Positions 37,054 through 44,686 of a stretch of DNA of 64,000 nucleotides are shown in pieces (positions within the stretch are counted from its first letter, which is position 1; the number at the start of each line of letters is the position of its first letter). The position numbers and the translations under genes are program-made. The notes under the pieces are model-generated. The model did no database searches and was not told the DNA's origin. It saw nothing but the letters and a program-made list of their open reading frames with translations. This DNA is from Klebsiella grimontii (GTDB taxonomy: Bacteria > Pseudomonadota > Gammaproteobacteria > Enterobacterales > Enterobacteriaceae): contig NZ_FZTC01000015.1 in the NCBI RefSeq assembly GCF_900200035.1, positions 1 through 64,000 on the forward strand, written 5' to 3'.

Positions 37054-39141
37054 CTACTTCGGTGAGATCAGTTCACCCATGCCGCGCTCCGGCAGGCGTT
37101 TGCCTTCCTGAGTCTCCAGGTTCTCTTCTTTCACCTGGTTAAGCATGATGGCGACAGGCGTTGGCGCAGCGGCGTGCAGACGGCTTTGCGCGTCGCGGAC
37201 GCGGGACGCTTGCTCGCTGGCTTTCACCACCAGCAGGGAGATATCGACGTGCGGGGCCAGCAGCAGGCCGTCCTGCGCGAGGCCGAGCGATGGCGCATTA
37301 AGAATGAGCGAATCGTAGGTCTGCCGCAGCGTGGTCAGCAGGGCCGGGAGCCGTTGCGAGGTTAACAGCAGCAGCGTCGAGTCGTTCAGTTCGCCGCGCG
37401 GCATAAAATCAAGATTGTCGGCCAGAGAAACGACCGCCTGCGGCGTGGCGCAGCGGTCTTCCAGACGCGCGCTGAACCCTGTTTTATGCTGCGGATAGCG
37501 CGCGGAGAGCCCTGCGTTGGCCAGATAATCCAGGTCGATGAGCAAGGTTTTGCCTGACTTACTGGCCGACCACGCCAACAGTTCAGCTATCAGGCTGCTG
37601 CCGGCATGGGTCTGCGCCGAGGTCACCAGTATCGTACCGCGTGACTCAGTCTGGCCGAGCAGCGCCAGGCGCAGGCTGTGGATCATATCGGCGTACAGCA
37701 GATTCTGGAACGTCAGCTGCGCGCTGTTCGCCTGAGGCAGCAGCGGAAACTCCCCGCTGGCATCAAGGCCCGTTTTGGCTTTGAGTTCGCTGATGCTGTT
37801 CACCGTTTTGTCGAGCGCGGTGCTGACAATCAGGTACATGATATACAGCGCCAGCGCCATCAGGGTCGCCATCACGATAAGCAGACCGCGCTGCGGTTTA
37901 GAGGGCTGATTTGGCGGCACGGCGGCATCGTAGATCGCTTCGTCAGGAACCGAAAAAGTTTCGGAAAGCTTCTGCTCATTCGCCCGCTGATACAGCGATT
38001 TATACAGCTCCTCGGTTTTGTTCAGCGCGGTCATCATGGTGTTGTATTTGTCGCGCTTGGCCCCCAGCGCCTGGAAATCGGCTTTCTGGTCGTCGAGCAT
38101 CTTCTGGTAGTGCTGCTCATCGTCCAGCGCAATCTGATACTGCTGGCGTAAGCCGTTAAGCAGTTCGCCCAACACCTGGCCTATCTGCCCGTTGACGACC
38201 TGTAGCTGGGCCTGGGCCTGAAGATATTTCGGATGCTTAGGACCGTAGTGTTTCGCCGCTTCCGACAGGTTACGCCGGGTCTGGATTAGCGCGATGCGCA
38301 AATCCTGAATCTGCGGATGGCCGGAAATTTCCGGCAGCGAGATGATCGCTTCCGGCGGTTTCCCCTGCTGACGGCGCACTTTATCCCATACCGTTTGCGC
38401 TTTCAGACGGCGCTGGGTGGCGTCGGCAAGATGGTTAATCACGATGCCCAGCCGCTCGGTCTCGTAGCCATCCATGCTGCGGAAGGTCAGCAGGCCGTTC
38501 TGTTTAAGAAAATCATCGATATCGGCTTTCTGGCGATCGAGCTTAGCGCGCAGATCGTCCATCATTTTTTCGTTCCAGCCCTGCGCCTGAAGCAAGGTTT
38601 TTTGCTTCTGCGCCAGGCTGTAATCGATAAACGCCTGCGCCACGCCGTTGGCGATATCGGCGGCTTTTTGCGGCGATTTCGCTTCCATGGAAACCGAAAC
38701 CAGCTGCGTGGTGCGCACGCCGGAGATGGTCAGGTTTTTTTGCAGTGCGCGAACCGCGTTATTGACGCGCGTGGCCAGATCAAGATTATCCCCGCCGTTA
38801 AACTCGGGGTCTTGTTCCAACTTCATCGCCTTCACTGCAGCCTCAAGCACCACGCGAGAGCCCATCAGCGCATATTTGGTTTCATAGTAATCGCTGCGGG
38901 TGGAATCGTAGTTTTCCAGCCGCGGCAGGGGAGTGACGTCCTGCGGCTGCGCTTTAAACAGCACCGTCGCGGTTGCGGTATAGCTGGATGACATAAAGCG
39001 CGTCAGGATCCATGACGCCGCTGCCGCCACCACGACCACCACCAGGCACCAGATGAGCTTGTGCTTAATTTTGTTGAAATAAGGCGTGAAGTCGATAAAG
39101 CCTTCTTTCTTCTTTCCATTTTCAACCAATGAAATTGCCAT
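37054..39141 (-). CDS. Wzc/GumC-like polysaccharide co-polymerase with degenerate kinase domain
   Basis: This 695-residue protein has a Wzz-type domain with membrane segments near residues 31-50 and 420-446, a large periplasmic coiled region, and the Pro-rich PNQPSKPQRG before the second helix. The cytosolic domain looks like a bacterial tyrosine kinase but its motifs are broken. Walker A reads SAQTHAGSSL without the Lys, Walker B reads LILNAPS with Asn for Asp, and the Walker A' LLIDLD remains. No Tyr-rich C-terminal tail is present. It should control chain length and link polymerisation to export, but autophosphorylation is doubtful. Confidence 0.85.
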   Translation of the reverse strand: MAISLVENGKKKEGFIDFTPYFNKIKHKLIWCLVVVVVAAAASWILTRFMSSSYTATATVLFKAQPQDVTPLPRLENYDSTRSDYYETKYALMGSRVVLEAAVKAMKLEQDPEFNGGDNLDLATRVNNAVRALQKNLTISGVRTTQLVSVSMEAKSPQKAADIANGVAQAFIDYSLAQKQKTLLQAQGWNEKMMDDLRAKLDRQKADIDDFLKQNGLLTFRSMDGYETERLGIVINHLADATQRRLKAQTVWDKVRRQQGKPPEAIISLPEISGHPQIQDLRIALIQTRRNLSEAAKHYGPKHPKYLQAQAQLQVVNGQIGQVLGELLNGLRQQYQIALDDEQHYQKMLDDQKADFQALGAKRDKYNTMMTALNKTEELYKSLYQRANEQKLSETFSVPDEAIYDAAVPPNQPSKPQRGLLIVMATLMALALYIMYLIVSTALDKTVNSISELKAKTGLDASGEFPLLPQANSAQLTFQNLLYADMIHSLRLALLGQTESRGTILVTSAQTHAGSSLIAELLAWSASKSGKTLLIDLDYLANAGLSARYPQHKTGFSARLEDRCATPQAVVSLADNLDFMPRGELNDSTLLLLTSQRLPALLTTLRQTYDSLILNAPSLGLAQDGLLLAPHVDISLLVVKASEQASRVRDAQSRLHAAAPTPVAIMLNQVKEENLETQEGKRLPERGMGELISPK

Positions 39142-39142
39142 A

Positions 39143-39697
39143 TCAGAAGAAACTCATGCCAATGATAATGGTATCCCCAGCCTGTACGGCGGAGTCGGCG
39201 GCGACGTTTTCCAGCAGTTTACCGCCGCGAAACTGGCGAATGCGGATGTCGTGGCGATCGGCGCGATCGGTAAACCCGCCGGCCAGCGCAATGGCTTTTT
39301 CCGCCGTTAAGCCGGGTTCCCATGCGTAGCCGTCCGGTTTTTTGACTTCGCCTAACAGATAAATCTTCCGGTATTCGGCAATGCTCACGGTCACCATTGG
39401 CGCCTGTAGATAGCTACCGCGCAGCTTATCGGCAATTTCGTTGCCGACCTGTTCCGGCGTTTTTCCTTTCAGCATCAGCGAGCCTATATAAGGATAATCA
39501 ACGCTGCCGCTATTATCGATTTTTACGCGCATAGTGAGATCCTGCTCGCCGGAAACCGCGATATTGATCTCATCGCCCTGATCCAGATGATAAACGGCGT
39601 CCGGCGGCGTTCGGATCGTCTGCTGGGGAGCCGAACAGCCCGCCAGCCATAGCGCCAGAAGAGGAATAATCGCCCGTTTTCCATAGATAAGGATCAT
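39143..39697 (-). CDS. Short Wza-like polysaccharide export lipoprotein
   Basis: This 184-residue lipoprotein has the lipobox LWLAGC near residue 21, a poly-export domain (YHLDQGDEINIAVSGEQDLTMRV) and one SLBB-like domain (KIYLLGEVKKPDGYAWEPG). It is half the length of Wza and lacks the region that forms the outer-membrane helical barrel. Export therefore needs a partner, presumably the beta-barrel protein encoded just upstream, which overlaps it by 4 bp. GumB-type proteins have a similar short form. Confidence 0.87.
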   Translation of the reverse strand: MILIYGKRAIIPLLALWLAGCSAPQQTIRTPPDAVYHLDQGDEINIAVSGEQDLTMRVKIDNSGSVDYPYIGSLMLKGKTPEQVGNEIADKLRGSYLQAPMVTVSIAEYRKIYLLGEVKKPDGYAWEPGLTAEKAIALAGGFTDRADRHDIRIRQFRGGKLLENVAADSAVQAGDTIIIGMSFF

Positions 39698-40980
39698 ATT
39701 TGTACCTGCGTCATAAAAATAATGGCCGAGTCGTTATAGCCCAGCGTGCGCTCGACCTCATGGTCATAGTCCGGGCCAATATAAAAGGCATCTTTTTCTT
39801 TATTAGAATGCATCGTGTTCCATTGCAGCTTCAGCTGAAAATTAACGGATGGACGGTAGTCGTAGTTGAAGGTGAGCGACACGAGATTTGATTGATCTTT
39901 GCGTCCGTTGGTCTGGTGCTTGTAATCCTCTGTAATATAAGAGTAATCAACCAGAGTGGAGAATCTGTCGACCAGCCAGTGGTGCTCATACCCCACACCG
40001 AAATTTGATACCAGAATATAGCCGCCGGAGTCGGTGGGATCTTTAATACGCTGCGAACTGTGTAAGTTGAGCTTTATCTGTTCAAGCGGTTTCCAGTCGG
40101 CGTTAATATCCCAGTTCAGGCCGTTGAACCCCTGTGAGTCGGGGTTATGGATGAAATCTTTATACAGCCAGGCGACGTTGCCGTGGATCTCGGTCTTGCC
40201 GGAAAGGCGGTTTTTCATGCCGACCAATAGATAGTATTCATTACTATCTTTTAACGGGTTGAGCTCATAGCGACGCTGGTTAGTGATAAAACTATAGCGA
40301 TAGCGCAGCGTTTTGGCTTTTTGATCAAACAGCTCGGCGACCAGGCTGTTTTCATGCCACTCCTGATCGTGCATGTAGTAATGAAAGTCGGCGCTGGCGT
40401 CCTCGATGCTGTCGAGATTGCGAAAGCGCAGCTGCTTGTGCATGAGCGCGACTTCTGCTTTGCCGCGCCCTTCCGGGGCGCCGTAGCTATAGCGCAGTTC
40501 GCTGTTAAAGAAGCGCGTGGCGATAGGCTGATTAATGCCAAACTCTGTAAACTGCTCGGGGAGAAACCCCTCGGTGGTATCGCGGCCGCGCTCTTCATGA
40601 CCGAACGTTTCATCGAGATCCAACGACAGCCCGTGCATGCTGCCGAAGCGCCACTTGCCGTTAAACATAAAAAAATGGTTGTCGCGGTTATCTGCGCTAT
40701 CGCTGGCGTAGCGGCGGTAATCGCCGGAGTACATCAGTAAATAGCGGTCTTCGTAGCGCTCGCCGATGGCTTTGAAAATCGGCTTCACGCCTTGATAAGC
40801 GGAGCCGATTTCATTGCCGCCGTAGCGTTGCCAGGTCACGTTGTCATTGTAACCGACGTCATAACCCACCTGGCTCTCGAAATCGATGCCAGCCACACCG
40901 GTATGTGGTTTAGCCTGCAGGTCCGCCCATGCGTAAGGAACCGCCAGTAGGCCCGCGAGGAAAGTGAGTTCAGAACGCAT
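39694..40980 (-). CDS. Outer-membrane beta-barrel protein of the EPS exporter
   Basis: This 428-residue protein has a signal peptide (LTFLAGLLAVPYAWA) and then alternating amphipathic strands rich in aromatic residues, ending in a typical outer-membrane tail (SAIIFMTQVQI). VGYDVGYNDNVTW near residue 40 is typical of beta-barrel porin 2 type proteins found in exopolysaccharide loci such as VpsM-like ones. It is the likely outer-membrane channel for the polymer. I chose the ATG at 40980 with ggggaaaa before it; an ATG four codons earlier is possible. It overlaps the transferase gene by 11 bp. Confidence 0.8.
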   Translation of the reverse strand: MRSELTFLAGLLAVPYAWADLQAKPHTGVAGIDFESQVGYDVGYNDNVTWQRYGGNEIGSAYQGVKPIFKAIGERYEDRYLLMYSGDYRRYASDSADNRDNHFFMFNGKWRFGSMHGLSLDLDETFGHEERGRDTTEGFLPEQFTEFGINQPIATRFFNSELRYSYGAPEGRGKAEVALMHKQLRFRNLDSIEDASADFHYYMHDQEWHENSLVAELFDQKAKTLRYRYSFITNQRRYELNPLKDSNEYYLLVGMKNRLSGKTEIHGNVAWLYKDFIHNPDSQGFNGLNWDINADWKPLEQIKLNLHSSQRIKDPTDSGGYILVSNFGVGYEHHWLVDRFSTLVDYSYITEDYKHQTNGRKDQSNLVSLTFNYDYRPSVNFQLKLQWNTMHSNKEKDAFYIGPDYDHEVERTLGYNDSAIIFMTQVQI

Positions 40981-42373
40981 TTTTCCCCACAAATCCGCGG
41001 AAAAACGTTAAAAAAACGATTTTGATATCCAGCAGCAGCGACCACGACTGTATATATTCCAGATCGTACTGAATACGTTTTTCCATTTTATCAATCGTGT
41101 CGGTTTCGCCGCGAAAGCCGTGAATTTGCGCCAGGCCGGTAATGCCGGGCTTCACTTTATGGCGGATCATGTAATTTTCCACCAACAGACGATATTGCTC
41201 ATTGTGGGCCACTGCGTGAGGGCGTGGACCCACTATCGACATGGTTCCCTGCAGCACGTTAAAAAACTGCGGCAGTTCATCGAGCGAGGTTTTGCGTAAA
41301 AAAGCGCCAAAGCGGGTAATGCGCGGATCGTTACGCGTCGCCTGGGTCACTACCGCGCTGTTCTCCATTACGCGCATGGTTCTGAACTTCCAGACGGGGA
41401 TCTGTTTACCGTTCAGGCCGTAACGGTTTTGTTTAAACAGAACAGGGCCCGGCGAAGTCAGCTTAATGCCGATCGCTACCGCCAGCATCACCGGCAGGCT
41501 GACCAGGGTAAAAAAAGCGCCAAGCACGATATCTTCGATACGCTTGAGCACCGCGCCTTCGCCTTCAAATGGCGACGTAAAAATGCTGATGGTCTGAATA
41601 TTGCCGAACATCCGCAGCTGAGAAATATGTGAGCTGTAGGAAAAGAGGTCCGGCACCAGGAATACGTCCACGGTGGTGTCGGAAAATTCGTTCAGGAACT
41701 GGCGGATACGCTGCTGGGCGACCATCGGCAGGGCAATATAGACTTCATCGATTTCTCCGGCTTTCGCCAGCGCCAGCAGGTCTCTTGAGTTGCCTTTTTT
41801 CTCAATGCTGAGCAGGCGACTGTCGCGCTGAACGGCGCGGTCCTCAAAGAAGGTAATGTCTATCCCGTCGTGGGTATACTCCTTAAACAGGGCCTGCTCG
41901 ATGGCCAGTCCGGCCGGCGTTATGCCTAAAATAGCCACCTTGAGTCTGGATTTGAAAAAATAGCGGCTGGAGATAACGCGAATAAGAAACATGCTAATAA
42001 ATATGGCCATCGAACACAGCACAATTATTTCAGCCAACCGCACCGCGTTTGTGCTGGCGTGATTGTTCAGCAATAGTTCGGCGCTTACGAATAATAAAAA
42101 TGACAACAGTCCGCTAATACAGACGCTGAAGAACAGCTTGGTTAATTTTTTTAAATATTGTCCCTTGAACTGACCGGAATATAACTGAAAGTGTTCATTA
42201 GCCCGGATAAAAATCAGTGAATATATTATTCCCAGGAACAGAGAGGCCGTTGAGGGTTCGACGAAAAAGTATTTTAAATAAGCGAAAATAAACAGGTTGA
42301 CGGCAAAAAAATCCATTAGCTTCATCAGCTTGCTATAGCGGGCATTGTAAATCTTAATGGTACTATCCGTCAT
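40970..42373 (-). CDS. Undecaprenyl-phosphate sugar-1-phosphate transferase (WcaJ/WbaP-like)
   Basis: This 467-residue membrane enzyme starts the repeat unit by moving a hexose 1-phosphate to undecaprenyl phosphate. Four helices and a CoA-binding-like domain come first. A re-entrant helix (AFFTLVSLPVMLAVAIGIK) and the catalytic domain follow, with SPGPVLFKQNRYGLNGK, WKFRTM and LDELPQFFNVLQGTMSIVGPRPH. The family transfers glucose or galactose phosphate, and which one it is here is not certain. It is the first gene of the operon and the promoter must lie in the 320 bp upstream. Confidence 0.9.
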   Translation of the reverse strand: MTDSTIKIYNARYSKLMKLMDFFAVNLFIFAYLKYFFVEPSTASLFLGIIYSLIFIRANEHFQLYSGQFKGQYLKKLTKLFFSVCISGLLSFLLFVSAELLLNNHASTNAVRLAEIIVLCSMAIFISMFLIRVISSRYFFKSRLKVAILGITPAGLAIEQALFKEYTHDGIDITFFEDRAVQRDSRLLSIEKKGNSRDLLALAKAGEIDEVYIALPMVAQQRIRQFLNEFSDTTVDVFLVPDLFSYSSHISQLRMFGNIQTISIFTSPFEGEGAVLKRIEDIVLGAFFTLVSLPVMLAVAIGIKLTSPGPVLFKQNRYGLNGKQIPVWKFRTMRVMENSAVVTQATRNDPRITRFGAFLRKTSLDELPQFFNVLQGTMSIVGPRPHAVAHNEQYRLLVENYMIRHKVKPGITGLAQIHGFRGETDTIDKMEKRIQYDLEYIQSWSLLLDIKIVFLTFFRGFVGKNAF

Positions 42374-42693
42374 CTTTTTGCTCGTTTTATAGTCAATAAA
42401 ATGATGTCCTGTCCTTCTTTAAAGCTGAATTTATCTCTATGAATCTATTGAAAAATTAAGCTTTAGATTGGCGTTGATTATTGTAGCCTACGATTAATCT
42501 TATGTCGAACCTGTCCATGACTGATAATCGATAACTTTTTATCATTGCCATTAAGCATAATGAATGATGATCCGGATTTAAGAGTAACAGAGGCTCGGTG
42601 GGCAAACTGGCGGCCGTGCGGGCTTCATGTTCCGGCCGATCCGCGATCGCGGGTGAAATCATCCGCGCCAGCGGGGGCTGGCGCGTTCATCGG
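42374..42693 (-). promoter_or_regulatory. AT-rich leader of the EPS operon
   Basis: These 320 bases, much richer in A and T than the flanks near 42374-42580, separate the EPS operon from the 3' end of gabD. They should contain the operon promoter. I see no JUMPstart or ops element and no clear RcsAB box. A 68-codon open frame inside it looks random. A short GC-rich segment at 42650-42690 may be the gabD terminator (gcgccagcgggggctggcgc forms a hairpin). Confidence 0.5.
42663..42684 (-). terminator. Hairpin after gabD
   Basis: cgcgccagc and gctggcgcg pair around gggg, 10 bp after the gabD stop on its strand. No long T-run follows, so termination strength is uncertain. Confidence 0.5.
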
Positions 42694-44142
42694 CTAAATC
42701 CCAATACACATGTATTTGATTTCCAGGTAATCCTCTATCCCATACTTCGACCCTTCCCGACCCAGGCCGGAAGATTTAACCCCGCCGAAGGGGGCGACCT
42801 CGGTGGAGATAAGGCCGGTGTTAATCCCGATAATGCCGTACTCCAGCGCCTCGCCGACGCGAAAAACGCGGCCCAGATCGCGGGCGTAGAAATAGGCCGC
42901 GAGGCCGAACTCGGTGTCGTTGGCCTGAGCGATAACATCTGCCTCATCTTTAAAGCGGAATAGCGGGGCGAGGGGGCCAAAGGTCTCTTCTTTCGCCACT
43001 TTCGCATCGCCGGGGACGTCCACCAGAATCGTTGGCTGAAAGAAATTACCGCCCAGCTCATGGACTTTCCCGCCGGTTACTACCCGCGCGCCTTTGCCCA
43101 GCGCATCGGCGATATGCTCCTGCACTTTAGCGATCGCTTTCTCGTCAATCAGCGGCCCGATAGTGACGTTCGGCTGCAGGCCATCGCCAATTTGCAGCTT
43201 ACTGACCGCCTGCTGAAGCTTTTCGGCGAAGCGATCGTAAACGCTATCCTGGACGTACAGGCGATTGGCGCAGACGCAGGTCTGTCCGGCGTTGCGAAAC
43301 TTGGAGGCCAACGCGCCTTCGACGGCTTTATCGAGATCGGCGTCGTCAAAAACGATAAACGGCGCATTGCCGCCCAGCTCCAGCGAGACTTTCTTGATAT
43401 CTTTCGCGCACTGCTCCATCAGCTGGCGGCCAATTTCCGTCGAGCCGGTAAAGGAGAGTTTGCGCACTAACGGGTTGCCGGTGAGCTCACCGCCGACCTC
43501 GCTGGCCGAACCGGTAACGACGTTAAATACCCCTTCGGGGATCCCGGCGCGGTTGGCGAGCTCCGCCAGCGCCAGCGCGGAAAACGGCGTCTGGCTGGCG
43601 GGCTTGAGCACCATCGTGCAGCCTGCGGCCAGCGCCGGGCCCGCCTTGCGGGTGATCATCGCCGAGGGGAAATTCCACGGGGTGATCGCGGCGGTCACGC
43701 CTATCGGTTGCTTAATCACCAGCAGCCGCTTATCGGCCTGATGGCCGGGAATGGTGTCGCCGTAGATGCGTTTGCCCTCTTCGGCAAACCACTCGATAAA
43801 GGAGGCGGCGTAGCTAATTTCGCCTTTTGCTTCCGCCAGCGGTTTCCCCTGTTCCAGCGTCATCAGGCGCGCCAAATCGTCCTGATGTTCCATCATCAGC
43901 TCAAACCAGCGGCGCAGGATACTGGAGCGTTCTTTGGCGGTAAGGGCGCGCCATGCGGGCAGCGCGCGGGCGGCGGCATCGATAGCTTCACGGGTTTCCC
44001 CGGCGCCCATTTTGGGTACGTTGCCCAGCGGCTGGCCGTTGGCGGGGTTGGTCACCGCGAGAGTCTCTTTGCCGCTGGCGTCGCGCCAGCGTCCATTAAT
44101 CATTGCCTGCTGGCGAAAAAGGGTAGGGTCGTTAAGTTGCAT
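42694..44142 (-). CDS. gabD: NADP-dependent succinate-semialdehyde dehydrogenase
   Basis: This 482-residue cytosolic enzyme oxidises succinate semialdehyde to succinate, the last step of GABA breakdown, and also accepts glutarate semialdehyde in E. coli. It matches E. coli GabD over its whole length. The catalytic Cys is in FRNAGQTCVCANR, the catalytic Glu in SLELGGNAPFIV, and the cofactor loop in FTGSTEIGRQL. The usual partners gabT, gabP and csiD are not adjacent, so it stands alone here. It lies between the EPS operon and a zinc-ribbon gene. Confidence 0.95.
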   Translation of the reverse strand: MQLNDPTLFRQQAMINGRWRDASGKETLAVTNPANGQPLGNVPKMGAGETREAIDAAARALPAWRALTAKERSSILRRWFELMMEHQDDLARLMTLEQGKPLAEAKGEISYAASFIEWFAEEGKRIYGDTIPGHQADKRLLVIKQPIGVTAAITPWNFPSAMITRKAGPALAAGCTMVLKPASQTPFSALALAELANRAGIPEGVFNVVTGSASEVGGELTGNPLVRKLSFTGSTEIGRQLMEQCAKDIKKVSLELGGNAPFIVFDDADLDKAVEGALASKFRNAGQTCVCANRLYVQDSVYDRFAEKLQQAVSKLQIGDGLQPNVTIGPLIDEKAIAKVQEHIADALGKGARVVTGGKVHELGGNFFQPTILVDVPGDAKVAKEETFGPLAPLFRFKDEADVIAQANDTEFGLAAYFYARDLGRVFRVGEALEYGIIGINTGLISTEVAPFGGVKSSGLGREGSKYGIEDYLEIKYMCIGI

Positions 44143-44394
44143 GATTGCGTCCTGTCTTAATCTGTTTTAGCAGTGAATGCGTCCGGCTCGGCGGGGACTG
44201 ATACTCCCGGCAGACCCAGCGGCGTCAAACATTTGTCCCTGTTTAGTGTAGTCGAACGCGTTGAGGAAGCCGGGCGCCGGGCGTTTTTCGGCCGCAATAA
44301 CCATCATTAATTTACGGTTATTTGAACTGGCGGTACGTTATTGTGCAAAAAATGCGGTATTTTTTATGCTCAACTGGCAAGAAAGGAGCGCTCT

Positions 44395-44646
44395 ATGTCA
44401 CAGCAAGAAAGGTTTTGTCAGGCCTGTGGAATGCCGATGTCCGCCGAAGGTGCGAAAAGCGCAAGCGACGATTATTGCGCCTGGTGCTGCGATAGCGAGG
44501 GGAAGCTTAAGTCCTGGGAGGATGCCGTCTCCGGCCTGGCCGAGTACCTCGATTCCTGGCAGAAGGTCGGGCCCGTGGAATCACGCAAGCGGGCGATGCG
44601 TTATTTAACGGCCATGCCCGCGTGGGCCCATAAAGCGGAAGATTAA
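44395..44646 (+). CDS. Small zinc-ribbon protein
   Basis: This 83-residue protein begins MSQQERFCQACGMPMSAEG and continues DDYCAWCCDSEG, giving CxxC pairs that fit a zinc-ribbon domain of the putative zf-ribbon_2 type. The rest is helical and ends MPAWAHKAED. The function is unknown. I chose the ATG at 44395 because the strong site aaaggag precedes it by 7 bases; the frame continues upstream without a good start. It is transcribed alone and convergent with the siderophore receptor gene, with a terminator between. Confidence 0.8.
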   Translation: MSQQERFCQACGMPMSAEGAKSASDDYCAWCCDSEGKLKSWEDAVSGLAEYLDSWQKVGPVESRKRAMRYLTAMPAWAHKAED

Positions 44647-44651
44647 CCGGC

Positions 44652-44681
44652 GGCCCGGAGCCAAAACTCCGGGCTTTTTAA
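44652..44681. terminator. Bidirectional terminator between the zinc-ribbon and receptor genes
   Basis: gcccggag and ctccgggc pair around ccaaaa and are followed by five T residues on the plus strand. It lies 6 bp from both convergent stop codons' region. Confidence 0.88.
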
Positions 44682-44686
44682 CGTTA

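Noticed and set aside
42456-42662. 68-codon minus-strand frame upstream of the EPS operon
   Set aside because: AT-rich leader DNA without a family match. It more likely holds promoter elements.
42374-42693. JUMPstart/ops antitermination element for the EPS operon
   Set aside because: I looked for the ggcggtag-type core on both strands of the leader and did not find it.
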